Shown here: piece by piece, positions 1 through 12,397 of the stretch
How the letters are laid out: each line of letters begins with the position of its first letter
Position numbering within the stretch: position 1 is the stretch's first letter
Source of the DNA: Peromyscus leucopus
Taxonomy: Eukaryota; Chordata; Mammalia; Rodentia; Cricetidae
DNA length: 64,000 nucleotides
Direction of reading: 5' to 3'
Assembly (NCBI RefSeq): GCF_004664715.2
Contig: NC_051070.1
Location: 73,447,231-73,511,230 of the forward strand
Notes under the pieces: generated by a model
The model's input: the letters and a program-made list of their open reading frames with translations, nothing else
Told to the model about the DNA's origin: nothing
Database searches by the model: none
Program-made: the position numbers and the translations under genes

Positions 1-482
1 TGTAATCAAGTTGGCAACCAACATTAGCCATCACACTCAAGGAAATTAAACAATGTATTTCTGAATTATGAACTGGTCAAAGAAGAAATCAGAAGTAAAA
101 AAAAAATATTTCCTGGAACTGGATGAAAATGAATGCAGAACACAACAGAATCTCTGGGACACATTAAAAGTAGTCCTATGAGGGAAATTTATAGCTCTGA
201 ATGCTATACTAAGAAATCAGAAAGACCATAAATTTGTGACTTCATGATCTAACTCAATAGTTTAGAAAACAAGAACAAACTATATCCAAACCCACCCAGC
301 AGCAAAGTATAATAAAAGTCAGAGCAAAAATCAATAAAATAGAAATAAGGAAAACATACAAAAAATCTATGAATACAAGAGCTGGCTCTTTGAGAAGATA
401 AATGTAATTGACAGTCCCTTGGATCAGCTAAACAAAGAAAAGAAAATGAGAATCCAAATTACAGAATCAGAAATGATCAGGC
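1..482 (+). mobile_element. L1 fragment (ORF2, between endonuclease and RT)
   Basis: Adenine-rich sense-strand text matches the L1 ORF2 stretch between the endonuclease and reverse-transcriptase domains, including the block near 360-440 that reads like 'ATACAAGAGCTGGCTCTTTG'. No long frame remains, so it is a dead fragment. The left end is cut by the window edge. Confidence 0.75.
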
Positions 483-600
483 TGACTTTTAACTTACTAT
501 GTAGCTAACAATGGCTTTGAACTCCTGATCCTCTGGCCTCCACTTATCAAGTTCTGTGATTATATGCATATACACCTGGTAAAAATGAGTTTCTTGTAAG
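483..600 (-). repeat. Old B1/B4-like SINE remnant
   Basis: The reverse complement resembles a decayed B1-type element: 'gaactcctgatcctctggcctcc' style text followed by a remnant of the 'gggattacagg' box. It is strongly diverged and the family is uncertain. Confidence 0.4.
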
Positions 601-630
601 CAATATATTATCTTAAAATATATTTTATCA

Positions 631-631
631 T

Positions 632-682
<51 letters not shown>

Positions 683-683
683 T
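631..683. repeat. (TTTA)n microsatellite
   Basis: About 13 near-perfect tandem copies of a TTTA tetramer, read directly. Confidence 0.95.
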
Positions 684-689
684 AGCTAT

Positions 690-1800
690 TTATGTGTTTG
701 TGCTTGTGTGTATATGCACCTAAGTGCCATACAATGTACATGGAAGTCAGAGGGCACATTTTGGGAGTCAGTTCACTTCTTCTACGTTATTAAGAAGCAC
801 TTTTTTTGTATCAAGAAGGTACACTTATTTTTTTCTGTTTTGTATATCTACTCCACTAATATGTTTACATTTTCCTTGTTTTCATGATGGTAGCTATACT
901 TTTGATTCTATGAAAAACCCAAAAAGAATTTTAAGGCTTTTCTGATAGTGATGAATTCCTTAAATTTTTACACTTCAGAAACCTTGTGAGAAACTTATAC
1001 TTCCAGAATATTAACTATTTTCCCACAGCCATCCATTTTATCAATCAAATTTATACTTAATTTTGTGTGTATATGTGTGTTTTGGCTTTTTACTTGGAGA
1101 TATGACTAACACTTTCATTTCTAATGTGTCTGGGTCATTTATTATCATTATCCTGCTTGGATTTAGTTGTTATTGTTTTCTATCAACTTTTTAAATTTTA
1201 ATTTGTTTATATTTTAGGTATGAGTTCTCTGCATGTATGCTTGCACACCAGACAATATACTTGTGGCTTCCAGATCTTCTTGGGCTTAATCATGTCAGAT
1301 TCATTTCTACTTGATAATGGACCATGGTTTTGCATTCCAACCTGGTGGCTGTATGGAGCAGATAATACCCAGTACATAGTGTGCATTTCAGACTAAATGA
1401 TGAATGGGTGTTACATTGTCAGTGATCAATTACCACTGATTCTTAAAAGCTGGCCAAGTGCTGTCACTCAAGGATAGTATGTTTGCCTTCAGGTGATGGT
1501 AACATATTACTAAAAAGTATTAAGAGCTTCTGCTGTGTTTTACAGGATGTGCTTGCCAAAGTCTACAAACACCATCCTCATATGTTAAGAAGTGTCATTA
1601 GGTCTACTGGATCATATGGCAGAAGTAGAAGAGCATCCTGAATATCAATTTTTCTCTTGTATTTTAAGATTTTATTTGAAAAACAGTCTTTCTGAATACA
1701 GCATTTTTAGTTGATAGTTTCATTTTTCTTTCATCTTACTCTCTTCTACCTTGTAAGGTTCAGTGAAAAGTTAACAGTTACTGTCTTTAGTGATGATTGT
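690..1800. other. Unassigned AT-rich sequence
   Basis: No gene and no clearly recognised repeat. 690-760 and 1215-1290 carry short stretches reminiscent of decayed rodent SINE tails ('ggaagtcagagggcac', 'ttgcacaccagac'), too weak to call. Confidence 0.4.
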
Positions 1801-1809
1801 TTTCAGTAT

Positions 1810-2225
1810 TTATTTTATTTTTTGAGATTAATATAATTACACCATTTCTCTTTTCCCTTTAATTTTTCCAAACCCTCCCATATACCTGCTTTGCTCTTTT
1901 TTTTTAGATTTCTGGCCTCTTTTTTCATCAATTGTTGTTTCATGTATATATGTATATAAATACATATTGCTAAATATAACCCACTCAGTTTATATAATAC
2001 CACTTGCATGAATGTTTTCAGGGATGGTCATTCGATGTTGGATAACCAATTGGTGTGCTTTTCTCTGGGGAAGACTATTTTCTCCACTGTCAGCCTTCTG
2101 CAGTTGCTTGTAGTTCTTTGTGTAGGGTTGAGGCCTTGTGGGCTTTCCCATGTCTACTGTAGCATTGTTATTGTCCTTGCTCAGTTGATGATGATTCTTT
2201 TACATATAACCTGGTGCTTTTTTTG
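1810..2225 (-). mobile_element. L1 3'-UTR fragment (Lx-like)
   Basis: Contains the antisense rodent L1 3'-UTR signature around 'ggataaccaattggtgtgct' (about 2040) and 'tgtagggttgaggccttgtg' (about 2121). Related text recurs at 53216. It has no coding content. Confidence 0.65.
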
Positions 2226-3425
2226 TTGTTTTCAGAATTCTTTTGTTTTACACTTTTGAAAGTTTGACTATAATATACATCAAAGAAGACCTTTTATGCT
2301 CAATTATTTTAATAGTTTTAGGGACTTCTTTGACTTTCACATCTGTGTCTCTTTCAAGATTTGTGAAATCTTCAGCTATCATTTTAATATTTCACTGATT
2401 ATTTAGAGATATTGTGCCAACTATCAAGGACAGAAACTGCTCCTCGATTGTATTAATTTTTGTAACAGAAGTAGACTAAAGGAATTACTCATCAGAATAA
2501 AGACAGCTATTATGGAAAAGGATGGATGATTTAGAGGACAGAATCTGAGACTAATTAAATCAGTAATTTGTCCAATTGCACAGGAGCCAAATTTAGCCCT
2601 TTATTTTTGAATATGGAATATTCAAGTATAAATATGCCCTTGGAGTATACCAGCAAACTTAGGGGCCAATGACTAGTATGAACATGTTGTTCATATGTCT
2701 TTGTTTGAATTTCCAAATCTAACGCAACTATCTGAACATTGTCTCACTTGTGAATTTGTAATTTGGAAGGGGGAACAGAAAAAACTTTCTGGCTCATAGA
2801 ATATTAAGAACTACACCCCGAGAACTGTCATAAATATCCACAGCTAATGTGTAAAACACAATCCTGGATTTTTAATTAAATTCTTATTTGACACGACTTT
2901 AGCAGTTTTTGAGTTGAGCAAGTGTATTTTCACATAGGTAGACTATAAATGATTATATTCAATAATATATTTTTATTGCCCGTATTATCAGAATAGTTTC
3001 TATGATTGTATCTATGCTTACTTGTAAATTTATTGGGCAATATATTGATTAAATATCAGATGAGATGCAGAGCTGAGTCCATAAAAGATTTTATGTTTTT
3101 GATTTTATTCTGTTGGGATACATTCTTTATGTAAAGAAAGGCTAGATTACTGAATGATAACATAGCACTTTTAAATATAGAGCAGCAATTACACTATAAT
3201 AATCTTGTCTAATGCAGGTGAGATTACCATAGAAGTTATGGTACCAGTGATGATCATAGATAAATGCATGTTTGTTTCTTTTCTATATATTTTGAAATAT
3301 ACCACACCAATGTATGATCAATTTATCCTGGTTAAGCATATAACCTCCAAACAGGTCACAGTATGTTTTTAAAAATGTATGTAGGCTTGGGAGAGAGAGG
3401 AAAAAGTATAGGCAGTTATAGAAAG
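2226..3425. other. Unassigned AT-rich sequence
   Basis: No open frame with recognisable content and no repeat that I can name. It may hold old degraded repeats or the 5' continuation of the adjacent ERV. Confidence 0.4.
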
Positions 3426-3429
3426 AAAT

Positions 3430-5035
3430 AAATAGTTTAAAAAATAAAGTCTTTAAAGAGACAGTAAAAGTAACATTTAAAAAATAAGCCACATAAAGAT
3501 GGAAAATACACAGAGAGTTTGAATTATGTCTAATATTGTGTTTTCTTTGAATTTTTGACTGTTAATGAGACATTTGATTGTGGGGGCTACTAAGTTAAAG
3601 TAACATATATATTTTAAAGGTATCTTGACTTTGAAATTTGGGTCTAAGGATATGTTGCTTTGGAAAAGAGGTTATGCTTTTGCTTCCACAGAAGATGAGA
3701 ACCTGTGGATTGCTTCCAGGTTAATATAATTTGATTGAGCAAGACCCCCTGAAAGGTCTCCAATGGGAACAACAGTGCAGGTGATCCAACATCCACAACA
3801 GCTTCAAGGCTGCAGACTGAGATGGACCAATCATACAAAATACCCTATTCAGGACTTGACCATAATTCTAATTTTAGAATGACCAGCATTCCATATCAGC
3901 AGGGGGTAGTATAGAAAATTACACCCCAATTCCCAAAATATTATTTATGGATGTTTGTTTTCATTTAAAGGGGGTTGGTTATAAATGGTTAATGGTTACA
4001 GTCAATCTCTTTCTAAAGAAAAAAGGGAAATATGATATAGAAATGATGAAAAAAGGTAGATTATTGAGTCCAAAAAACAACTATTAATCTCAAAATATTT
4101 AACATTGGTATAGATTTTGGTTTATTGATACAAATTTAAGGTCAATTTTGTTATACCATATGTATATTTCTACCCTTGTTTAAGGTATTATGTTTATGCA
4201 GCTCATTTCAAAATGTAATGTGTAGTTAAGAAATACAAATTAATAGTCATCTATAATAGTCAAACTTATAGTCATATTAGTTAGGTTTTCTAGATATGTA
4301 GAGATATATTTCAGATGGATAGATAATCTTCAAACACTTCAAAGACCTACAGAATATGACATTTAAAATGTTTTGTTAACTTAGGGCTTTTCATAACAAT
4401 GAGACATGTTTGCTTCTGGCAGCACCAATTACTCAGAGAAGATGATGGGCATTCAAGCAACTTCTTATGGAGTTTGCTTTCATTGTAGCAAGGTGAGCCA
4501 CTGGGCAAACAAACTGCTACTGCCTTTGACTGCTAACAATGTGCCATGCAGATTGAATTGGCAAAATACACAAGGAAAAGACTGATGAACTTTGGCAAAA
4601 TAGGTGGGGATAGTTTGTCAAATTTCCTACTTCACCAAAAAGTCTGCCACACACTCTAGGCATATAAGCTGAAGATGGATGTCCCAATGTCACAGAAGAA
4701 CTTTGGGTGACTGTCCAAGCAGCCAGATGTCTCTGTCATTTCTAGGGTTTTGGAAGTTGCCTGCATTGCACTTCCTGTTTACTCAGGTAATATTAAATCC
4801 TTCTGGTGTCTTTGATGGAGCTGAAGACTAGATAGTTATAGTTTTTCTTAGTTATGATAAAAGATATATTAGATATGAAACTTTAGACTCACATAGATAG
4901 GATAGATAATTGAGTGTTTTCTTTACTTTTGCCAAATACAAATAGACTAAATATTGTTTGATAACTGTTTTGTTATATGTAATTTGACAATGTTAAAGTT
5001 AAAACCTTCCTTTTTAATTATACAGAAAGGGGAAA
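3430..5035 (+). mobile_element. ERV internal 3' region, copy 1
   Basis: About 1.6 kb that aligns by eye with 29870-32271 over its whole length, for example 'aaggatatgttgctttggaaaagag' near 3650 and near 30075. It ends in a polypurine tract (about 5021-5035, 'acagaaaggggaaa') directly before an LTR beginning TG. This is the 3' part of an ERVK-like provirus without a recognisable 5' end or gag/pol. Stops are frequent. It serves as the empty-site comparison for two insertions in copy 2. Confidence 0.75.
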
Positions 5036-5579
5036 TGATATGAGATATCCTTCTGTTTGCTGTGAATATATGCTGCTTTTATTGGTTGAATAAAGCTGTG
5101 TTGGCCTATGGCAGAGCAGATTATAGTTAGACAGGAAAGCCAAACTGAATACAGAAAGAAAGAAGGGTGGGGTTGAGAGAGATGTTAGCAGCCAACAGAG
5201 GAGTAAGATGCTAGAACATTACTAGTAAGCCACGGGACACATGATTGATACATTGATTGATAGAAAAGGGTTAATTTAAATGTAATAGCTAGCCAGTAAT
5301 AAGCATGAGCCACCGGCCAAACAGTTACAATTAATATTGAGCCTCTGACCTGGCAGTGGTGGCTCATGCCTTTAATCCCAGCACTCGGGAGGCAGAGGCA
5401 GGCGGATCTCTGTGAGTTCGAGGCCAGCCTGGGCTACCAAGTGAGTTCCAGGAAAGGCGCAAAGCTACACAGAGAAACCCTGTCTCGAAAAATCAAAAAA
5501 AAAAAATATTGAGCCTCTGAATGATTATTTTATAAGTGGCTGTTGGACTGGGTGGGATGCAGAAAAGCCTTTGGCTACA
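5036..5579 (+). mobile_element. 3' LTR of ERV copy 1 (with B1 insert)
   Basis: Begins TG right after the polypurine tract and ends '...ttggctaca'. It has an AATAAA at about 5089. It is related to the LTR at 32272-32643 and to the minus-strand solo LTR at 20381-20730, sharing 'ataaataaa/gaataaagctg', 'gccaaacagtt' and 'ttataagtgg' blocks. A B1 interrupts it. Confidence 0.75.
5333..5520 (+). mobile_element. B1 SINE with perfect 16-bp TSD
   Basis: B1 body 5349-5504 (A/B box region, 'cctttaatcccagcactcgg', A-tail), flanked by identical 16-bp copies of 'aatattgagcctctga' at 5333-5348 and 5505-5520. The clean TSD and well-preserved B1 indicate a recent insertion into the LTR. Confidence 0.95.
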
Positions 5580-6035
5580 GGTAAGTCCTACCATAGAGAG
5601 TCAACAAAGTCTGGCATATCAAGTTGAGTCAAGACCAAGCTCCTCTCCATTGCATCGAGGTTGAGCAAGGTATCCCTACATAGGGAATAGACTCCAAAAA
5701 GACAGTTCATGCACCTGGGATAAGCCCCAGTCCCGCTGCCAGGGGCCTCACAAACTGCCCAAGCCACACAACTGTCACCCATATTCAGAGGACCTAGTTC
5801 TGTCCCATGCAGTTTCCCCAGCTGTCAGGCCAGAGTCTGTGAGCTCCCACTAGTTCAGGTCAGCTGTCTCTGTGGGTTTTGCTATCATGATCTTGACCCT
5901 CCTTGTTCACATAATTCCTTTTTTCTCTCTTTGACTAGACTTTGGGAGCTCAGCCCAGTGCTTAGTTGTGGATCTCTGCATCTGCTTCCATCAGTTACTA
6001 GATGATGGTTCTATGGTGACAATTAGGGTAGTCAC
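5580..6035 (-). mobile_element. L1 3'-region fragment
   Basis: Antisense L1 3'-end text ('ctcagcccagtgcttagttg', 'cttccatcagttactagatgatggttctatg' type). The same segment, diverged, is seen at 19900-20010 and 50640-50740. Non-coding remnant. Confidence 0.65.
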
Positions 6036-6988
6036 CAATCTGATTACAAGTTGATTAAATTGGTTAAATATATGCAAGTCAATATATGTAACAAATGATA
6101 TAAATAAATTTAAACCCCAAAATTATATAATTATCTCAATAGATGCAAAAAAGAGCCTTTGACCAAATCCAATGTGCTTTCATGTTAAAATCCTAAATAA
6201 TATAGTAGTACTTGAAGCATATCTCAATTTAATAAAAATTCTGTATGGGAAACCAAAGCCATTACCATCCTAAACAGAGAAAAACTTGAGGCAATATCCA
6301 CTTAAGTCAGGAAAGAGCATGGCTGTTCATTGTCCCCACTCTTTTTCAATATTGTGCTCCAAACTGTAGCTGGAACAATAAAGGCAAGAGAAGGAAATTA
6401 AATTAATATAAATAGAAAAAGAACAAGTCAAACTATACCTATTTTCAGGTAACAAGTTAGTATACATCATAGATCCCAAATATTCTATCAGAAATAATCT
6501 AGAAAGGTTACTGATTCAGCAATGAGGCAGGAAACAGAATCAACATGCACAAATCACTGGCTTTTTTATACCCTAAAAAAAGAAAACAAAAAAAACCATA
6601 TAGGGAAAGATACCATAGACAGACTTCTATTCACAATAGCCTCAAAAAAATATCTGAGACTAACCCTACCTAACTTTGATTAAACCTAGTAATAAACCTA
6701 ACCAAGAACTTTATAATGAAAAATTTAAGTATATGAAGAAAGGGTGAGAGATAAAAGCACAAGAAAAGATATCCCATGCTTATGAATTGGTAGATATAAT
6801 AATTTGAAAATGACACCCAATAAAAGGCTATTTATATATCCAATGCAATACCAATCAAAATCCCCATTTAATTCTTCACACAAAGAAAAAACTACCCTAA
6901 AATTCATATAGAATCAGGAAAGATCCCGGATAGCCAAAATGACCCTGAACAAGAGAAGAAAGCTAAGGGATTGCCTTTCTAGGTCTTA

Positions 6989-7180
6989 AGATATAGAGTA
7001 ATAGCCGGGCGGTGGTGGCGCACGCCTTTAATCCCAGCACTCGGGAGGCAGAGCCAGGCGGATCTCTGTGAGTTCGAGGCCAGCCTGGGCTACCAAGTGA
7101 GTCCCAGGAAAGGTGCAAAGCTATACAGAGAAACCCTGTCTCGAAAAACCAAAAAAAAAAAAAAAAGATATAGAGTAATA
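6989..7180 (+). mobile_element. B1 SINE with 15-bp TSD inside L1
   Basis: B1 body 7004-7165 starting 'gccgggcggtggtggcgcac', with A-tail, flanked by identical 15-bp 'agatatagagtaata' at 6989-7003 and 7166-7180. It is near-consensus for the cricetid-type B1, hence young. Confidence 0.95.
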
Positions 7181-9403
7181 AAAACAATATGGTACTGGCA
7201 CAAAAATAGACATGTGGAAGAAAACTGAAGACCCAACATGAGTACACATGACCTCACCCATGTAATATTTGGAGAAGATTCTACAAAAGTAAGACAACGT
7301 CTCCAGCAAATGGTGTTGAGGAAACCAGATGTCCACACACAGAAGAATGAAATTAGATCTGTATCTATCACCTTGCACAGAAAACTAACTCCAAATGAAG
7401 CAAAGACCTAAGTATTTTAAATACTAAAATTGCTTGAAGAAAACATAGGGAGTGCTCTGAATGGTATAGGTGTAGGAAAGGTCCTTCTGAATAGGACTCT
7501 GCTGGCCCAAGAATTAAGGTGGACAATTGACAATTGGGACTTCATAAAACTCAAATGTTTCTGCACAGCTAAAGAGATACCCAATGGGTGAAGAGGAATC
7601 TCACAGAATGAGAATCTTTGGCAGCTATACACCTAACATAGGATTACTATCCAGAATACATAAAGAACTAAAAAATAATGGGTCAAGAAAAAGAAGAAGA
7701 CCCATTTGAAAATCGTGCCATGCCTGGTGCCTGCAGAGAGAGTTCTCAAAAGAATAAAACAAAGGATATGAAATATTTTTTTAAAAGTTTCATCATCCCT
7801 GGCAATTATAGATATTCAAATCAAAACAAATTTGAGATTTCATCTTACCCCAGTCAGAATACAAAAGATCAGCAAACAACCAAATGCTGGATGGAGTGTG
7901 TGGAAAGGGAACTCTCATTCACTGTTGGTGGGATCGTAAACTGGTGCATGGTGCACTCGCTAAAAAAAATCTGTGTGGAAAATTCTCAACAAGCTAAAAA
8001 TAAATCTATCATTAGTCGTAACCATAGCACTCCTGGCATATGCTCGAAGACTCGACATCCTACTCCACAGATTCTTCCTTGGTCACATTCATTGCTTCTG
8101 TATTTACATAAGTAAAGAAAGGGAAACAAGCTAAATATCCTTCAATCAATGCATGAATAATGAAAATGTGCTACATATATATGTTAGAATATTATTTAAA
8201 GGTGCAAAGAGAAATGAACTCATGAACTTTGCAGATAAATGGGTGGAACTAGAAAAAAGGTCATATTGAACGAGGTAAGCCAAACACAGAAAGATAAACA
8301 TCACATGATTTCTCTCGTGGAAGGCTCCTAACTCAAAATCTTCTGATATGAGTAAATATCCTGGGATAGCTGTAGAAGCCAGGAATGTAAAAAAGAACCA
8401 TTGCTGGGGTGTGTGGTTGGGGGAGCAAGAGAGGAGAAGACAAGTTACAAGTGACCTGACAGAAGAAATGGAAAAAAGATGGAGACTAATTAGGGAGGAG
8501 AGAGGGAGGTGAATACAGAAGAAGGTAAAATAACTATGAGGATTTCTGAAAAAGTCAAAAGGAATAATACTATTAAATATTTACCTAAAAACTACAATAC
8601 ATATATGTCTGTGTATAAGTAGACGTGTAGTTTAAATGAAATTTTTTCTTCTGGGGTGGCAATGCTCCCTCCAAGAGCCCAATGAAAACTCCCCGGCACA
8701 GGCATGAGAAGCTCTCTTTTGAGTCGTTGGCCAGGAGTGTCCAAGGGACTCTCCAAGCAATGCAGACTACTGGTACTGCCATTGGTTTTCCCCTACCCCC
8801 AGAGGTGAAAGGGATGTCCATATTTCCTAAGACACCATGTACTTCAGAAACAGGGGCAAGAGGCCGATGAGCTGGGACTGATCTGAAAGCCTCCTCTCTG
8901 TTGACTAGCTTTCATTGTACTAGAAGTTGCTGTGCAAGTTTTCAGTGGAGAAAGCAACCAACAGTCCTACCCTGCTATGATGCCTATGAACTCAACAATG
9001 ACCAGTGTGCCATAGTAATCTTAAGGCTATAGTACTTGCACACATGCCTTAGTGCTAACCATCAGCTCTCTAATTGGACTTAAAACCCTCTCAACATGAG
9101 AACAATCATGACTGGTACTAAAAACCTAGCCAACTACCAGGGCTGATGGAGTCATGGATCTTGGATAAGGATCTGCAACCACTAATTTATTAAATAGCAC
9201 AATCTCTAAGAACAATCTAAATGTTTGTCCTTTTTACCCAAAGATATGTGTATACTTCACCCCTCATCAAGGAAATTTCTCTTTGTAACAGACCGCTATA
9301 GAATGCTACAACCTATCAAAATGCAGAGTTGTGTAGGCCAGTACCTAAAGATAACAGCTGCAAAATAGGTCCCATACTTAAGGCTCACAAACAATACAGA
9401 TGT

Positions 9404-9451
<48 letters not shown>
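9404..9451. repeat. (TG)n microsatellite
   Basis: About 23 uninterrupted TG dinucleotides in the L1 3' UTR. Confidence 0.95.
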
Positions 9452-9452
<1 letters not shown>

Positions 9453-9690
9453 GTGTACACAGACTGTGCAGGTTAGGTGTTGGAAAATATATTGGGAATA
9501 TATATGCACATACACATACATAAATACATGTAACAACAACTAAAGGGAAAAGAAGCTGTGAATTTAAAAGAGAGCTAGGAAGGGTACATGAAAGGTTTTG
9601 GAGTGAGGAACAGGAAGGAGAAATGATGTAATAATATTATAATCTTGAAAATAGAAGAAAAATAAAATAAAATGCTTTATAAATATATAT

Positions 9691-10264
9691 TTTCATTACC
9701 TTCTACTCTGTTCCACTTATCAGCGTGTATAGTGTTAGGAAGTAGTAGGTATACTAATAACTCTTGTTTTTTACTAAGTGTTCTAGTAATGAGAATGAGT
9801 ATACAAAGTTTGTTCTAAATATTGCTTTTGTAATTTTTGGTCCTTTTCACTTCCATGTATATTTCATTGAGTTTACCTTTAATTAAAGCCTGTTCAACAT
9901 AATGACCTGCATGGTGTTCAATATATATAGAACAACTACAACTGAAATGTCATCTTGACAATGTTTTATCGTTCTGCTTACTAGCATGGTTACCTCCCTT
10001 CTTTCTTTGCATTAATTCTACTTGTCCGGGGACCAAGGAGATAGAAGGGAATGGTGCTGAAGAGACAAACTGCCAACACAGTTGTCACTTCTGTTCAAAT
10101 TACGTAGAACAAACTAAGCCATGTGTCTAAGCATTTGGTAAATGCAGCGGGAGCTGTGCTCCTCCATGGCACAGTAGAATCCCCAATGGAAGGGATCACA
10201 TATAAAACAGTAGCCAGATTTTGTTTGGATTGTTATATTTATTAACTTATAAATATATATGTGT
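9691..10264. other. Unassigned sequence
   Basis: No gene and no repeat that I can name. Confidence 0.4.
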
Positions 10265-10616
10265 TGTATGTGTCAGGATAATTTTGTGTGTGTATACATG
10301 TGATATGTGTGTAGCTGCATATACCACGTGTGCCTGTGTATGGAAGTCAGATAGAAATCAGCATTGATGTCAACCCTGGTCTCTTCACCGCATGAGTTTT
10401 TAAGGCAGGGTCTCTCATTGAACTTGTAGCTCATGATCTCAGCTAGACTGGCTGGCCAGAAAGTCCTGGGGACCCTTCTGCCTCTGTTTTCCCAACAGTG
10501 GGATTGAAAGTAAGCAACTATGTGCCACTGTGCACAGATTTTAGTGAATTCTTGATATCATGTCTTTACTCTTGCATACAAGTACTTTACTGACTGAGCC
10601 ATCTCTTCAGCCTGCC
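10265..10616 (-). mobile_element. B4 SINE (ID-B1 composite)
   Basis: The right end, 'ctgagccatctcttcagcc', is the reverse complement of the ID/B2-type head. A B1-like body with 'ctggccagccagtctagctg' text (reverse complement) precedes it, followed by a diverged TG-rich tail. This head-plus-B1 layout is typical of B4. Confidence 0.65.
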
Positions 10617-12368
10617 AAGTTTTATTTTAATAAATGCAGTCCACTGCAGGAACTGCCACTTGATAAGTGAAAGTATTCAGAACAATACTCACTTAAAATT
10701 TTCACTTAATTAATGATCACATTCACATTAATACCTTAGTCAAAATTACCTATTATATTTATTTAACTAATAATTACTTGCCTTAATGTCCTTCTGAGAG
10801 CTCCTTGATGAGTCCATACATAGAATACTGCTTTGGATTGCCTGAAAACTTCCTACAATTTGATAATAGTTGGCACATTAAAAGACTTTTTTGTTGCCTG
10901 AGGTCCATTTCCCTCATGATTCCAGGAAAACAGTTTCCATGTAGGATATGTTTCACTGCATATTTCCAAATATTTTATTTATTGATGTTTGAAATCTTCA
11001 AAGAACCCTAGATTACTTAAAGCAGAGGTGAATGTTCTTGATTTTTTTCTCAATTACTTCCATACCGGGTTAAATAACCAACACTTGTGATTGGTATTTC
11101 CAAGCCTTTTGAAATGATGACCTTTCTATTTTCCATTCTGCTCTCAAAGCACATAGGTCCAGGTGAAAACAACTTTTATAAAATCCCATAAGATTCTTGA
11201 ATTCTCTTTGTGAGCTCACTAATGTGATACTTCTTTGTTTTTTAATAAATCCCATTGCAAAATGATTTCTTGGTCAATTTCCAGTTCCCTACAATGCTTG
11301 TTTAATTTACAGCTTCTAAACAACAAATGGGTAGGCAGGGTCACTCATTTACGTTTGAAATTGTCTCCCAGGGATCTCAGAAAGAAACTTATTTAATATT
11401 CAATAAATCTAGAGCTCAGATTCTGCCATAGACAGAGTAAGTAATGTTTTATTATAAAAGACTTCTTCTGACAGTCTTAATTGCTGGTCCTTTTCCTCCC
11501 ATCAATAAAGCAGCTTATGTATGTTGGTATATACCACAGAACAGAAAGAATTTGTCAAAAAATTGACAAAAGAGATATATTTATTCTTGAACTCATCCAT
11601 AGAAATTTGTGTGATGTATCTTTTAGGAGCAAAAAATAAATTCTGAATTGTAAACTTGCACATGTCCGTAGGAGGAACAAACTCATAATTTAGTACGAGT
11701 GAAATTGTGAGAAAAAAGAAGGTAATTCATTTCCAATGATTATAGGGGGTAATGTTCTTCCATTAGATGTGTATGAAAATAGGGCATTGTCCATTGTAAG
11801 TAGGACAGCCTTGTCCATCAGTACCAGTAAAAATAGTTTTCTAAGTATGTGTGCTGTGGATCAACCAGGAAACTCATACTTACAAATATGTCGTCAGTTC
11901 TTTGGAAATTTATAATTTTTCTGCAATTGCTCTATGAAGTGCTGTTATGTTACTTAAGATCCCTTACATGTGATATATTTTTATTTGATTTTTGAATATG
12001 TGTATCTTTATGACTATGTTTGCAATGACTCATTGTGTATTTGTAACCAAATGTGTATTTGTCTATGCATGCTTAATATATTGTCTGTGTGAAGGAAGTT
12101 ATTACAATACATTAGCTATAATCATTAAGATTGTGTAGATGAACAGATGGACAAATACGTGGTAGATCTGTTCATATTATTTGCATTTGACTAGTATTTA
12201 GTGCCAGAAAAGAGTGCTGTTTTCAGTACATTTATTTAAAAAGTATTTGTTTCTTTACTAATGTTATATAGTCTTCTCTCAAGTCAACATATTAGATAAG
12301 ATGGAGGAAAAGGATAGTAAGAATAATATACACATATGTATATTTATGCATATTTTTGTATATGTGCA
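10617..12368. other. Upstream region of OR4K2-like gene
   Basis: AT-rich sequence without recognised repeats. It would be expected to hold the non-coding 5' exon(s), TATA-less promoter and Olf1/EBF- or homeodomain-type sites of the receptor gene, but I cannot locate them by eye. Confidence 0.35.
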
Positions 12369-12397
12369 GGTCTCTACCTATGAATCCAGATGATTAA
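12367..12397 (+). promoter_or_regulatory. Probable 3' splice site and 5-codon uORF
   Basis: 'tatgtgcag|g' ends at 12369 and would open the coding exon. An ATG at 12380 begins a five-codon upstream frame closed by TAA at 12395-12397, which overlaps the first in-frame ATG of the receptor (12390) but ends before the second (12399). Confidence 0.4.

Larger units (their letters stand above)
6060..9690 (+). mobile_element. 5'-truncated L1 (ORF2 RT to 3' end)
   Basis: Starts in the ORF2 RT domain near 'tctcaatagatgcaaaaaag', runs through the ORF2 C-terminus (to about 8340) and a long 3' UTR (about 8400-9640), and ends in an A-rich tail after 'ataatcttgaaaatag'. A 145-codon open stretch at 7678-8115 is a decayed piece of the ORF2 C-terminus, not a gene. 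Frames are broken throughout. A B1 is inserted at 7004. Confidence 0.8.

Noticed and set aside
7678..8115. 145-codon plus-strand open frame
   Set aside because: Lies within L1 ORF2 C-terminal sequence with frameshifted, non-conserved content. It is L1 debris, not a gene.
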